NCBI GenBank assembly: GCA_963785415.1
Contig: CAWAVB010000001.1
Span: forward strand, 806,001-870,000
Length of the DNA: 64,000 bases
DNA from: Bog-793 sp963785415
Lineage (GTDB): Bacteria > Actinomycetota > Acidimicrobiia > Acidimicrobiales > Bog-793
Direction of reading: 5' to 3'
Shown in pieces: positions 8,784 through 18,096 of this stretch. The position numbers were made by a program, and so were the translations under genes. How positions within the stretch are numbered: position 1 is the first letter of the stretch; every line of letters starts with the position of its first letter. The notes below the pieces were generated by a model that saw nothing but the letters and a program-made list of their open reading frames with translations, did not search any database and was not told the origin of the DNA.

Positions 8784-10666
8784 GACCCGGCCCTCGTCAC
8801 GAGGTAGGCGACGATGATGACGACCCCGCCGACGATCGTGAGGGCGTAGGTCCGCACGTAGCCGGATTGCACGCGCCGGAGCCGCTCGCCGGTCGAGCGG
8901 AACATCCTCGCCACCCCCTCCACGGCGCCGTCGATGACACGGGTGTCAACGACGGACGCTGCGAAGGCGGATACCGCCGCGCCCGGGCGGGCGACGAAGC
9001 GGTCGTAGCTCCAGTCGACGAACCACGCCATGAGAAGCACGCGCGGTTCGAGCCGCGGCCGGTTGACGGCCACACGCCAGACCGCCGCCGCCACCGCGAT
9101 CCCGACGAGGGCGAAGGCCACGTCGGCGAGCCCGAACCCCCAGAGCTCGGCGACGCCGAAGTGGTGGACGGCGACGCTCGCGCCGACGACGGGTTGCAAC
9201 CAGCGCTCAAGGAACGACCACGTCGGATGGAACGGCAGGTCGATGAAAAGCCCGAGAAACGAGCACGCCGCGAGCACGACGAGCGGCACGCCCATCACCC
9301 AACCGGGGTCCCGCGGCGCCTCACCGCCGGGCCGCGCGCCCTCCCAGCGGGGGTCGCCCATAAACACGAGGAAGAACTCGCGACCCATGTAGTAGGCGGT
9401 GAGGATGGCCGTCACGGCGCCGATCGCCCACAGCGCCGGGCTCACCGCCCAGGCGTTCTCCAACACGTCGCTTTTCGCCCAGAATCCGCTGAACGGCGGC
9501 ACGCCGGCGATCGAGAGCCAGCCGACAAAGAAGGTGACCGCCGTCACCGGCATGAAGGCGCGCAGCGAACCCATCTTCTTCAGGTCCTGCTCCCCGTCGA
9601 GGGCGTGGATGACGGAGCCGGCGGACAGGAACAGGAGCGCCTTGTAGAAGGCGTGGGCGAGCATGAGGAAGATCGCCGCCACGTAGGCGCCGGTGCCGGC
9701 GGCGAGGAACATGTACCCGAGCTGGGAGACCGTCGAGTAGGCGAGGACCTTCTTGATGTCGGTCTGCGCGCAACCGATCGTCGCCGCGACGAGCGCGGTC
9801 GCGACACCGACCCACGCCACGACGTGTCCGGCGACGGGCACGGCGTGGAGGATCGGGTTGATCCGGCACATGAGGTAGACGCCGGCCGTCACCATCGTCG
9901 CGGCGTGGATCAGGGCGGACACCGGCGTCGGGCCCTCCATGGCGTCGGCGAGCCACGGGAACAGCGGGATCTGAGCCGACTTGCCGACCGCGCCCACGAA
10001 CAGCAACAACGCGATCGCCACGAGGCTCGCCTTCGAGACCTGCCCGAGACGGGCGAAGACGGTGGAGTAGTTGAGGCTCCCCGTGCGCTCGAAGACGAGG
10101 AAGAGCGCGACCAAGAACCCCGCGTCGCCGATCCGGTTGTAGATCATCGCCTTCTTGCCGGCGCTCGCCGCCGCCGGGCGGCGGAACCAGAAGGCGACGA
10201 GGAGGTACGAGCAGACGCCGACGCCCTCCCACCCGAAGAACGTGACGAGCAGATTGCTCGACAGAACGAGCATGAGCATCGAGAAGACGAAGAGGTTGAG
10301 GTAGCAGAAGAACTTGGCGAAGTCCTCGTCGTGCTCCATGTAGCCGATCGAGTAGAGGTGGATGAGGGCGCTCACCCCGGTGACGAAGAGCGCCATCGTC
10401 ACCGAAAGCGGGTCGACGCGCAGGCCGACCACGACGCTCAGGCGGTCGACGGTGAACCACGTGAACCAGTTCTGCGTGAATAGGCGCGCGTCGGGCGCGT
10501 GGGCGAAGAGCGACACCATGACGACGACCGACATGGCGAACGCGGCCCCGACGGCGACCGTCGCGATCCAGCCCGCGATCGGCGTGCCGATCCGCCGGCC
10601 GAACGCCAAGAGGACCGCAAACCCGCCGAGCGGCAGAAGCGGGATGAGATAGGCGAAATGCAGCAC
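8780..10666 (-). CDS. nuoL: NADH-quinone oxidoreductase subunit L
   Basis: NuoL is the distal proton-pumping subunit of complex I. At 628 residues it is full length. It has an N-terminal Proton_antipo_N segment ('LRVDPLSVTMALFVTGVSAL', 'IHLYSIGYM') and the core with 'NLLVTFFGWEGVGVCSYLL', 'KSAQIPLFPWLADAMEGPTP' and 'KKVLAYSTVSQLGYMFLAAG'. A long C-terminal part includes the lateral amphipathic helix region (about residues 500-590) that spans the membrane arm. The start is an ATG seven bases after the nuoK stop. Confidence 0.97.
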   Translation of the reverse strand: MLHFAYLIPLLPLGGFAVLLAFGRRIGTPIAGWIATVAVGAAFAMSVVVMVSLFAHAPDARLFTQNWFTWFTVDRLSVVVGLRVDPLSVTMALFVTGVSALIHLYSIGYMEHDEDFAKFFCYLNLFVFSMLMLVLSSNLLVTFFGWEGVGVCSYLLVAFWFRRPAAASAGKKAMIYNRIGDAGFLVALFLVFERTGSLNYSTVFARLGQVSKASLVAIALLLFVGAVGKSAQIPLFPWLADAMEGPTPVSALIHAATMVTAGVYLMCRINPILHAVPVAGHVVAWVGVATALVAATIGCAQTDIKKVLAYSTVSQLGYMFLAAGTGAYVAAIFLMLAHAFYKALLFLSAGSVIHALDGEQDLKKMGSLRAFMPVTAVTFFVGWLSIAGVPPFSGFWAKSDVLENAWAVSPALWAIGAVTAILTAYYMGREFFLVFMGDPRWEGARPGGEAPRDPGWVMGVPLVVLAACSFLGLFIDLPFHPTWSFLERWLQPVVGASVAVHHFGVAELWGFGLADVAFALVGIAVAAAVWRVAVNRPRLEPRVLLMAWFVDWSYDRFVARPGAAVSAFAASVVDTRVIDGAVEGVARMFRSTGERLRRVQSGYVRTYALTIVGGVVIIVAYLVTRAGS

Positions 10667-10673
10667 GGCCGCC

Positions 10674-10979
10674 TCAGCCCCTCAGCTCGTGGGGGTCGTC
10701 CGCGGTCGCGCCGACCTTGCGGCGGAAGATCGCGACGATGATCCCGAGGCCGACGACGACCTCCGCCGCCGCCACGACGAGCACGAAGAACACCGCGACC
10801 TGGCCGCCGATGTCGTTCAGCTCACGGGAGAACGTGACGAAGGTGAGGTTCGCGGCGTTCAGCATCAGCTCGATGCACATGAACATGACGAGCACGTTCC
10901 GCCGGACGAGCACGCCGACGGCGCCGATCGTGAACAGCACCGCCGCCAGCGTCAGGTACCACGAGCCGTCGATCGTCAT
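10674..10979 (-). CDS. nuoK: NADH-quinone oxidoreductase subunit K
   Basis: NuoK is a 101-residue, three-helix subunit of the complex I membrane arm related to MrpC. It contains 'VLVRRNVLVMFMCIELMLNA' with the buried glutamate needed for proton transfer, then 'ANLTFVTFS', and the third helix 'GQVAVFFVLVVAAAEVVVGL' with the second conserved Glu. Length and motif order are normal. Its ATG overlaps the nuoJ stop by four bases. Confidence 0.97.
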   Translation of the reverse strand: MTIDGSWYLTLAAVLFTIGAVGVLVRRNVLVMFMCIELMLNAANLTFVTFSRELNDIGGQVAVFFVLVVAAAEVVVGLGIIVAIFRRKVGATADDPHELRG

Positions 10980-11596
10980 CGGCCCGTCACCTCGTCCCCG
11001 TCAGGCGCGTCCGCCGTCTCTTCGGGGGTCGGGCCGGCGTCGCCGCCGAAGCTGCGGTCGAACCGCCGGGCGAGGACGACCGCCGCCACGACGGCCACGA
11101 CGAGCAACGCCGAGGTGATCTCGAACGGCAGCAGGTACGTCGTGAAGATGGCCCGGCCGAGCTGGGCGACGTTCGACTGCGGGCGGGAAAGGGCGCCGGT
11201 CGTCGCCCGGGCCCCGGTCGCCCAGTGGCCCGTGCCCAACAGGAGCACCTCGGCGAGCACGAGGAGGCCGAGACCGCCGGCGACGAGGTGCTGGCCGCGG
11301 AACTGGTCCGCCAGCACGCGTTCTTGGCGGTCGACGCCGAGCAGCATGATGACGAACAGGAACAGAACGACGATCGCCCCCGTGTAGACGATGATCTGCA
11401 CGGCCGCGAGGAACTGGGCGTTCTCCTCCACGAACAAAACGGCCACCCCGAACAGCGTCAGCACGAGGCTGAGGGCGGCGTGGACGGGGTTGCGCCCGAG
11501 GACGACGCCGAGCGCGCCGCCGATGACGATCGCCGCGGCGATGAGGAAGGTCGCGAGGTCCGGGAGCGACACCGTGGCGAGAAGCGGCCCGGCCAT
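10976..11596 (-). CDS. nuoJ: NADH-quinone oxidoreductase subunit J
   Basis: NuoJ is a five-helix membrane-arm subunit at the quinone-side hinge of complex I. The 206-residue product shows the family core 'NPVHAALSLVLTLFGVAVLF', 'AQFLAAVQIIVYTGAIVVLF' and 'LFVIMLLG'. The last helix lies near residues 155-180, followed by an acidic tail ending DGDEVTGR. The ATG at 11596 shares one base with the nuoI stop (TGATG), which fixes the start. A much longer open frame extends upstream but is a shadow of nuoI and nuoH. Confidence 0.96.
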   Translation of the reverse strand: MAGPLLATVSLPDLATFLIAAAIVIGGALGVVLGRNPVHAALSLVLTLFGVAVLFVEENAQFLAAVQIIVYTGAIVVLFLFVIMLLGVDRQERVLADQFRGQHLVAGGLGLLVLAEVLLLGTGHWATGARATTGALSRPQSNVAQLGRAIFTTYLLPFEITSALLVVAVVAAVVLARRFDRSFGGDAGPTPEETADAPDGDEVTGR

Positions 11597-12288
11597 CAGC
11601 GCCTCCTCCCGCCGAAGCGGACGGGGATCTTTTTGCGCTGGGTCTCGCGGATCGAGATGTTGCCGGTCGCCTCGTCGTCGCGCTCGCCGCGCTGGCCCGC
11701 CTCGGGGCGGCGCACGCCGTAGCCGAGCTCGCCCGACCACTGCACCTCGCCCTCGTAGGCGGCCGCGCCGGACGGCGCCGTCACCCGCATCCAGCCGGAG
11801 GTGAAGCGGTCCTCGCCCTCCCGCCAGTCCTCCCACGGAAGCTGCTGGGGCTTGCCGTCGTCGGCGACGACGAGCTCGGCCTTCGTGTAGATCGCGTCGG
11901 CGCGGCTCGTGAACGAGAACTCGAACAGCTTCGACTCGGTGATCGCCTCGGTCGGGCACGCCTCGACGCACAGGTCGCAGTGGATGCAGCGCAGGTAGTT
12001 GATCTCGTAGACGAAGCCGTAGCGCTCGCCCGGCGAGACGGGCGCGTCGGGGTCGTTGTCGGCACCGCGCACGTAGATGCAGTCCGCCGGGCACACCGCG
12101 GCGCAGAGCTCGCAGCCGATACACTTCTCCATCCCGTCCTCGTAGCGGTTGAGGACGTGGCGGCCGTGGAGGCGCGGCGGCTTCGGCCGCTTCTCGGCCG
12201 GGTACTCGGACGTGACGCGCGGCTTGAACACCTGTTTCGCCGCGACCCAGAACCCGCCGAAGAAGTTGGTCTCGCCGAGGATCCCCAT
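11596..12288 (-). CDS. nuoI: NADH-quinone oxidoreductase subunit I (ferredoxin-like)
   Basis: NuoI carries the two 4Fe-4S clusters (N6a, N6b) that pass electrons to NuoB. The 230-residue protein has two full cluster motifs, 'CIGCELCAAVCP' near residue 57 and 'CIHCDLCVEACP' near residue 101. It has the usual N-terminal 'KPRVTSEYPAEKRPKPPRLHGRH' region that contacts the membrane arm (start of that stretch near residue 22). The C-terminus is about 50 residues longer than in Escherichia coli and ends in a basic 'FGGRRR'; such extensions are common in actinobacteria. The ATG at 12288 has a G-rich ribosome site and lies two bases after the nuoH stop. Confidence 0.96.
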   Translation of the reverse strand: MGILGETNFFGGFWVAAKQVFKPRVTSEYPAEKRPKPPRLHGRHVLNRYEDGMEKCIGCELCAAVCPADCIYVRGADNDPDAPVSPGERYGFVYEINYLRCIHCDLCVEACPTEAITESKLFEFSFTSRADAIYTKAELVVADDGKPQQLPWEDWREGEDRFTSGWMRVTAPSGAAAYEGEVQWSGELGYGVRRPEAGQRGERDDEATGNISIRETQRKKIPVRFGGRRR

Positions 12289-12290
12289 CC

Positions 12291-13499
12291 TCAACCCCCC
12301 ACCGGTGTGCCGTCGACGAGCGTCGGTGCGGCGAGGGGTCCCCGCGGCGCCGGCGAGGCGGGACCGCCGAGGCGCGCCCGGCGGCGGCGCGCTGTCGCGC
12401 GGGCCTGGGCGAGCATGAGGCCGGCGACGATGATCCCGGCGAAGATGCCATAGCCCCATGCCTTCGAGATCTGCGAGCCCGCCACGAGGAGGAGCCACCC
12501 GAGCGACAGCGGGATGAGCCACTTCCAGCCGAGGTTCATCAGCTGGTCGTACCGCAGCCGCGGGAGCGCGGCACGGATCCACACCTGGATGTACAAGAAG
12601 ACGACCGTCTTGCCGAGGAACCACAGGATCGGCCAGAGCCAGCGCACGACGTGGAACCCGGGACCGTCGGGCCCCCCGAAGAAAAGCGTCACGACGACGG
12701 CCGACATCGTGATCGTGTTCATGTATTCGGCGATGTAGAACATCGCGAACCTGATCGACGAGTACTCCGTGTGGAACCCTCCGCCGAGCTCGGTGTCGCC
12801 CTCGGCGAGGTCGAACGGCGGCCGGTTGAGCTCGGCGGTCCCGGCGATGAAAAAGATCACGAAGGGCACGACCCACAGCCGCAGGGCGTTCCAGTGCCAG
12901 AAGTACTGGGCCTGGGACTCGACGATCGCCCGCGTCGACAGCCCGTGCGACTCGAGGATGACCGTGACGACGGTGAGCCCGAGCGCGGCTTCGTACGAGA
13001 TCATCTGGGCAGACGCGCGCACCGACCCCAAAAGCGGGTACTTCGAGCCTGACGACCAGCCGGCGAGCATCACGCCGTAGACGGCGACCGAGGAGAGCGC
13101 CAGCACGAAGAGGATCCCGATCGGCGGGTCGGCGACCTGGAGCTCGACGACGTGGTGGGCGATCGTCACCACCCCGCCGACCGGGACGATGGCGAAGATG
13201 AGGAAGGCGGGCACGACCGACAGGAACGGGGCGATCCGGAAAACGACCCGGTCGGCGCGCTCGGGGAGCAGGTCCTCCTTCAAGAACAGCTTCACCCCGT
13301 CGGCGAGGGTCTGCAGGATCCCGAACTTCCCCGCCCGGTTCGGCCCGATGCGGTTCTGCATGTCCGAGAGCACCTTGCGCTCGAACCAGATCATCATCAT
13401 CACCGAGACGAGCAGGAACCCGAAGGCGACGAGCACCTTCACCACCACGATGACGACGACGCCGAGATCGACGCCGTGGGAGAAGAGGGGGTCACCCAT
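12291..13499 (-). CDS. nuoH: NADH-quinone oxidoreductase subunit H
   Basis: NuoH forms much of the quinone-binding chamber of complex I. The protein is about 402 residues with eight helices. It shows 'WFERKVLSDMQNRIGPNRAG' in the first loop, 'PFDLAEGDTELGGGFHTEYS' (quinone-site acidic loop) and 'LRYDQLMNLGWKWLIPLSLG' near the end. A proline/alanine-rich C-terminal tail of about 40 residues follows. I place the start at the ATG at 13499, which overlaps the nuoG stop; an adjacent GTG at 13502 would add one residue. Confidence 0.96.
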   Translation of the reverse strand: MGDPLFSHGVDLGVVVIVVVKVLVAFGFLLVSVMMMIWFERKVLSDMQNRIGPNRAGKFGILQTLADGVKLFLKEDLLPERADRVVFRIAPFLSVVPAFLIFAIVPVGGVVTIAHHVVELQVADPPIGILFVLALSSVAVYGVMLAGWSSGSKYPLLGSVRASAQMISYEAALGLTVVTVILESHGLSTRAIVESQAQYFWHWNALRLWVVPFVIFFIAGTAELNRPPFDLAEGDTELGGGFHTEYSSIRFAMFYIAEYMNTITMSAVVVTLFFGGPDGPGFHVVRWLWPILWFLGKTVVFLYIQVWIRAALPRLRYDQLMNLGWKWLIPLSLGWLLLVAGSQISKAWGYGIFAGIIVAGLMLAQARATARRRRARLGGPASPAPRGPLAAPTLVDGTPVGG

Positions 13500-16183
13500 C
13501 ACGCCTTCTCCAGCCAGACGTCGGTCGCCGGGAGCGATCCGTCGACGAGCGCGCTCGCGCCGTGCGCGCCGGGACCGGCGAGGTTGGCGACGACGAAGAC
13601 TGCGCCCCGCGGCAGCGACCCGTCGACGCGGACGGGCATCACCAGCGAATCCCGCGCCGACCGCACGGTGACCATCGCCCCCGGCTTCACGCCGAGCCTT
13701 CTCAGGACGGCGGGACTCACGAACACCGCGGGCTCGGGGACGAGCGGTGCGAGCGACGGGCTCTCGGCGACGAGCGTCCCGCGATCGTAAAGGGTCCGGC
13801 GCACGACGAGACGGTAGGCGCCCTTCGCCGGGGCGACCGCGGGAGCGACCGCGCCGGGTTCGAAGATGAGCGGGCGAGGACGCGCCGGGCCCGGGGCGTG
13901 GGGCGCCGCGGCGCTGGAACCCGCGGGCCGTGCCACGCCGAGGTCGAGCGGCGCCCCCTGCTCCTCGACCGAGACGATCCCGGGAGTCGCGATCGGGTCG
14001 ATCGGCCGCGGCGGACCCCCGCCGATCGTGACCGGGGCTTCGGCGAGCGGTACGACGACGCCGTCACGCCACTCCGGCCGTCCGAGCAGGCCTGCGTCGA
14101 CCCCCCGGTACGCCGGGGCGACCCGGGCGATCTCGGCCGAGATCTGGTCGACGCCGTCGAACCCGAGCGTCGCGTTGAGCCGGCGGGCGATCTCGCTCGC
14201 CACCGTCCAGGCCGGCCAGGCGATCCCGGGCGGGACCACCTTGGCCGCGAGCCTCGTCACGCGACCCTCGCAGTTCGTCGTCGTGCCACCCCGCTCGCCG
14301 TCGCCGGCGACGGGGAGCACGATGGTCGCCAGCGCGCCCGAGCTGTTCGGATGGGTCCCGACGAACACGAGCGTCCGCACCTGCTCGAGCGCGGCGAGCG
14401 CGAGCTCCCGGTCGGCGCAGTCGGCGAGCGGGTCGCAGCCGAGCAGGACGAGCGTCGTGATCTCGGAGTCGACCGTCGCCTCGAGGATCCCCCGCGCGTC
14501 GCGGCCCGACCGCTCCGGCAGCGGGCCCCACTCGGCGGCGAGCCCGGCCCGCCCCTCCTCGAGGGTCACCCGGCCCGGCAGCAGCCCGGGAGCCAATCCC
14601 ATGTCGAGCGCGCCGTGCACGTTCGCCCGCCGCAGCGCGGGCAGGAACCGGGCGTTCGGATACGCCTGCCAGATCGCGTGCGCCGCCGTGGCGACGCCGG
14701 CGGCCGGCTCGGCGAGCGATGTCCGGCCCAAGACGACGACAAGGCCGTCACCGTCGCCGGGGAGCGACCCGAGAAGGGCGCGTGCCTCGGCGAACGAAGC
14801 CGGGTCGACGCCGTCCGGGGCGTCGGCGCCCGTCGGGGTGACGAGCGCCCCGCCGAGGCGCGTGATCTCCCCGGGGAGATAGGCGAGGCGATGGCGCGCG
14901 TACGGTGTGAGCCCGGTCGCCGCCGTCGAGCACTCGATGATCGGCACACCGTCGAGGGCGGCGCGCCGCAGGCGCAGGAACAACACCGGAAGTTCCTCTT
15001 TCAGGTCGCCGCAGAGCGTGATCACCGCCCGCGCCCGGCACGCCTCGTCGATCGTCGCGTGGGGCAGGCCGAGCACCGCCTCGGCGGGGAGCCCGTCGTC
15101 GAGCTGCGCGTCGACCGAGTCGGTGCCGAGCACCGCCTTGGCGAGCTTGGCCCAGGCGTAGGCGTCCTCGTTCGACAAACGCGCCCCGCCGAGGATCCCG
15201 ACCGCGTCCGGGCCGCCCCGACGGTGGGCGTCCCCGATCGCCGCGGCGACCGCGTCGAGCGCCTCGTGCCAGCTCACCGGGACCGGGACGTCGGCGCGCT
15301 CGATCGTCGGCGTGACGAGGCGGTTCGGCGAGTGGACCGCCTCGAAGGCGTAACGGCCCTTGTCGCACAGCCAGCTCTGGTTCACCGGGTCGGAGTCGAC
15401 CCCGAGGTAGCGCACGAGCCGACCGGCGGACGACTGGGCGACGACCCGGCACCCGACCGCGCAGGTCGTGCACGTCGTCTCGACCTGCTCGAGGTCCCAC
15501 GGGCGCGCCTTGAACCGGTAGGCGGGGGACGTGAGCGCGCCGACAGGGCAGATCTGGATCGTGTTACCGGCGAAGTACGAGTCGAACGGCTCGTCCGGGA
15601 AGATCGCGACCTCGACCGCGTCGGTGCGGAAGGCGAGGTTGATGAGCGGCTCGCCGGCGACCTCCGCGGCGAAGCGGGTGCAGCGGGCGCACTGGATGCA
15701 GCGCTCGCGGTCGAGCAGCACGAGCGGGCCGATCTCGATCGGCTTCGCCCAGTGGCGCTTCTCCTCGAGAAATCGGCTCTCCCCCGGGCCGTGCGAGAGC
15801 GCCTGGTCCTGGAGCGGGCACTCGCCGCCCTTGTCGCACACCGGGCAGTCGAGCGGGTGGTTGACGAGGAGGAACTCGAGGACGCCCTGCTGGGCCTTGC
15901 GCGCCTTGGCCGAGGCGGTGCGCACCTCCTGGCCCTCGGCGACGGAGAGGTAGCACGCCGGCTGCAACGTGAAACCCCGCGGGCCCGAGACCTCGACGAG
16001 GCACATCCGGCACATGCCGACCGGAGCCATGCGCGGGTGGTAGCAAAAACGCGGGATGAAGACCCCCGCCCGTTCCGCGGCGTCGATGATGCTCTCGCCC
16101 GGCACGGCCTCGACGGCCACCCCGTCGATCGTGAGGCGGACCACCGCCTCCGTGCCGGATCCGCTCCCCGCCGGCAGGCTCAT
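13499..16183 (-). CDS. nuoG: NADH-quinone oxidoreductase subunit G
   Basis: NuoG is the large iron-sulfur subunit of the complex I electron-input module. Of 894 residues, the first ~240 hold the cluster ligands: 'FCYHPRMAPVGMCRMC' plus 'PACY' (2Fe-2S N1b), 'HPLDCPVCDKGGECPLQD' (His/Cys ligands of N5), 'CIQCARCTRF' and 'TIQICPVGALTS' (N4). 'CTTCAVGC' near residue 245 opens the molybdopterin-oxidoreductase-like part and supplies ligands of the extra N7-type cluster. The remaining ~600 residues are the cofactor-free MopB-like fold. The ATG at 16183 overlaps the nuoF stop by four bases; the longer open frame upstream is a shadow of nuoF. Confidence 0.96.
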   Translation of the reverse strand: MSLPAGSGSGTEAVVRLTIDGVAVEAVPGESIIDAAERAGVFIPRFCYHPRMAPVGMCRMCLVEVSGPRGFTLQPACYLSVAEGQEVRTASAKARKAQQGVLEFLLVNHPLDCPVCDKGGECPLQDQALSHGPGESRFLEEKRHWAKPIEIGPLVLLDRERCIQCARCTRFAAEVAGEPLINLAFRTDAVEVAIFPDEPFDSYFAGNTIQICPVGALTSPAYRFKARPWDLEQVETTCTTCAVGCRVVAQSSAGRLVRYLGVDSDPVNQSWLCDKGRYAFEAVHSPNRLVTPTIERADVPVPVSWHEALDAVAAAIGDAHRRGGPDAVGILGGARLSNEDAYAWAKLAKAVLGTDSVDAQLDDGLPAEAVLGLPHATIDEACRARAVITLCGDLKEELPVLFLRLRRAALDGVPIIECSTAATGLTPYARHRLAYLPGEITRLGGALVTPTGADAPDGVDPASFAEARALLGSLPGDGDGLVVVLGRTSLAEPAAGVATAAHAIWQAYPNARFLPALRRANVHGALDMGLAPGLLPGRVTLEEGRAGLAAEWGPLPERSGRDARGILEATVDSEITTLVLLGCDPLADCADRELALAALEQVRTLVFVGTHPNSSGALATIVLPVAGDGERGGTTTNCEGRVTRLAAKVVPPGIAWPAWTVASEIARRLNATLGFDGVDQISAEIARVAPAYRGVDAGLLGRPEWRDGVVVPLAEAPVTIGGGPPRPIDPIATPGIVSVEEQGAPLDLGVARPAGSSAAAPHAPGPARPRPLIFEPGAVAPAVAPAKGAYRLVVRRTLYDRGTLVAESPSLAPLVPEPAVFVSPAVLRRLGVKPGAMVTVRSARDSLVMPVRVDGSLPRGAVFVVANLAGPGAHGASALVDGSLPATDVWLEKA

Positions 16184-17511
16184 CTCGTCCCGGCTCCCGC
16201 GGTGAGCGCCGTGTCGAACGGGCAGCCCTCGTTGCGGATGTGCGCGGCGAACTCCTCGCGGAACATGCGGATCGCCGAGGCGATCGACGACGGGATCGAC
16301 GGGCCGAGCACGCAGATCGTCGTCTGCTGGGGTGGCCAACTGAGCCCCGGGGCGAGGTTGTCGCACACGTCCATCAGAAGGTCGATGTCGCTGAAGCGGC
16401 CGTCGCCCTCCTCGATGCGCCGGAGGATCTTCTCGAGCCAGTGGCCCCCCTCCCGGCACGGCGTGCACTGCCCGCAGGACTCCCGGTAGAAAAAGCGCGT
16501 GATCCGCCAGGCGGCGCGCACGACGCAGGTCGCGTCGTCGAGCACGACGACGGAACCCGAGCCGAGCATCGAGCCGGCCCCGCCGACCGCGTCCTGGTCG
16601 AGACCGAGGTCGAGCTCGCCCGGGCCGAACCACGGTGCCGAGACCCCGCCGGGGATGAAGGCCTTGAGGGCTCGACCATCCGCGATGCCACCACCGAGGG
16701 CGGGGTCGAAGATGAGGTCGCGGAAGGTCGTCTTCGCCATCTCGAGTTCGAACCAGCCGGGGTGCGCGACCCGTCCGGAGAGCGCGAAGAGCCGCGTCCC
16801 GGTGGAGCTGCCGACGCCGAGCGCGGCGAAAGCGTCGCCGCCGTGCTGGACGATCCAGGGCAAAGCCGAGATCGTCTCGACGTTGTTGACGACGGTCGGC
16901 TCGCCGTAGAGGCCGAACGCCGCGGGGAAGTGCGGGGGCTTGATGCGCGGGAAACCGCGCTTGCCCTCCAGGCTCTCGATGAGCGCCGTCTCCTCGCCGC
17001 AGATGTAGGCGCCCGCGCCCGGGTGGACGACGACGTCGAGCGAGAAGGCCGAGCCGAAGATGCGCCTCCCGAGCGCGCCGTGTCCGTAGGCCTCGTTGCA
17101 CGCCTGCGTCAGGCGCTCGAGGCCGAGCGCGAACTCGCCGCGGCAGTAGATGAAGGCCAGACGGGCGCCGACCGCGTACGCCGCGATCGCCGCCCCCTCG
17201 ATGATCTGGTGCGGGTCGCGCTCGATGAGCAGGCGGTCCTTGAACGTCGCCGGTTCGCTCTCGTCCCCGTTCACGACGAGGTAGGTCGTCTCGGACGCCC
17301 GCAGCATCGACCACTTCCGCCCCGCCGGGAAGCCGGCCCCACCACGGCCGAGGAGGCTCGCCCGGTTCACCTCGTCGCGGACCGCCTCCCGCCCCATCCG
17401 CAGCGCCTTGTGCAGCGCCTTGTAACCGCCGGTCGAAAGGTAGCGCTCCAGGGTGTGCGATTCGGCGTGGTCGAACCGTCCCGTCACGATGCGCGGCGCT
17501 TGCGTGAGCAC
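16180..17511 (-). CDS. nuoF: NADH-quinone oxidoreductase subunit F
   Basis: NuoF binds FMN and NADH and carries cluster N3. The 443-residue protein contains the NADH/FMN glycine-rich loop 'LLGRGGAGFPAGRKW' near residue 55, 'NGDESEPATFKDR' and 'YICGEETALIESLEGKRGFP'. The cluster motif 'ESCGQCTPCREGGHWL' lies near residue 345 with the fourth Cys in 'DVCDNLAPG'. All catalytic features are present. The start is a GTG at 17511, three bases from the nuoE stop. Confidence 0.97.
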   Translation of the reverse strand: MLTQAPRIVTGRFDHAESHTLERYLSTGGYKALHKALRMGREAVRDEVNRASLLGRGGAGFPAGRKWSMLRASETTYLVVNGDESEPATFKDRLLIERDPHQIIEGAAIAAYAVGARLAFIYCRGEFALGLERLTQACNEAYGHGALGRRIFGSAFSLDVVVHPGAGAYICGEETALIESLEGKRGFPRIKPPHFPAAFGLYGEPTVVNNVETISALPWIVQHGGDAFAALGVGSSTGTRLFALSGRVAHPGWFELEMAKTTFRDLIFDPALGGGIADGRALKAFIPGGVSAPWFGPGELDLGLDQDAVGGAGSMLGSGSVVVLDDATCVVRAAWRITRFFYRESCGQCTPCREGGHWLEKILRRIEEGDGRFSDIDLLMDVCDNLAPGLSWPPQQTTICVLGPSIPSSIASAIRMFREEFAAHIRNEGCPFDTALTAGAGTR

Positions 17512-17514
17512 GGC

Positions 17515-18096
17515 TCACTCCCCCGCAGCCGGGCGGGCGGTCGTCTCGGCACCGGGCAGGCCGACGGTGCGCTCGATCCGGCAGAGCACGCCGTGCGGCG
17601 GGATGTCGGCGCGGCGCCTGCCCGCGGCGAGCTCGGCGACGAGCCGGTCGAAGCCGTCCGTGTCGAGCGGCCCGACGAAACGGTGGTTCACCTGCACGCA
17701 CGGGGCGGCGTCGCAGCCGGCGAGGCACTCGGCCTCCTCGAGGGTGAACTCGCCGTCCTCGGTCGTCTGCCCGCAGCGGATGCCGAGCCGGCGCTCGGCG
17801 TGGTCGACGAGCTCGTAGGCGCCGTCGAGCAAGCAGGCGATGTTCGTGCAGATCGCGATGACGTGCCGACCGACCTTTTCCAGATGGAGCATGTCGTAGA
17901 ACGTCGCCGTCCCGTAGACGTCGGACGCGGTCACGCCGCAGAGCTCCGCGATCTCCTCCATCGCCTCGCCGCACAACCAGCCGTCCTGGGACTGGGCGAG
18001 GTGGCAGAGGGGGATGAGCGCCGAGCGCGGCTGTGGGTAGAGCGCGACGAGCGCCACGGCCCGGGCTCGGTTCGCCGCCGTCAGGTGGGCGGTCAC
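17515..18096 (-). CDS. nuoE: NADH-quinone oxidoreductase subunit E
   Basis: NuoE is the thioredoxin-like 2Fe-2S (N1a) subunit. The 193-residue protein has an N-terminal helical bundle ('ALYPQPRSALIPLCHLAQ', 'GVTASDVYGTATFYDML'). The four cluster cysteines are in 'CTNIACLLDGA' and 'ECLAGCDAAPCVQVN'. The spacing of the first pair (C-x4-C) is the usual thioredoxin-type arrangement. The C-terminus is about 25 residues of alanine-rich tail. The start overlaps the nuoD stop by four bases. Confidence 0.95.
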   Translation of the reverse strand: MTAHLTAANRARAVALVALYPQPRSALIPLCHLAQSQDGWLCGEAMEEIAELCGVTASDVYGTATFYDMLHLEKVGRHVIAICTNIACLLDGAYELVDHAERRLGIRCGQTTEDGEFTLEEAECLAGCDAAPCVQVNHRFVGPLDTDGFDRLVAELAAGRRRADIPPHGVLCRIERTVGLPGAETTARPAAGE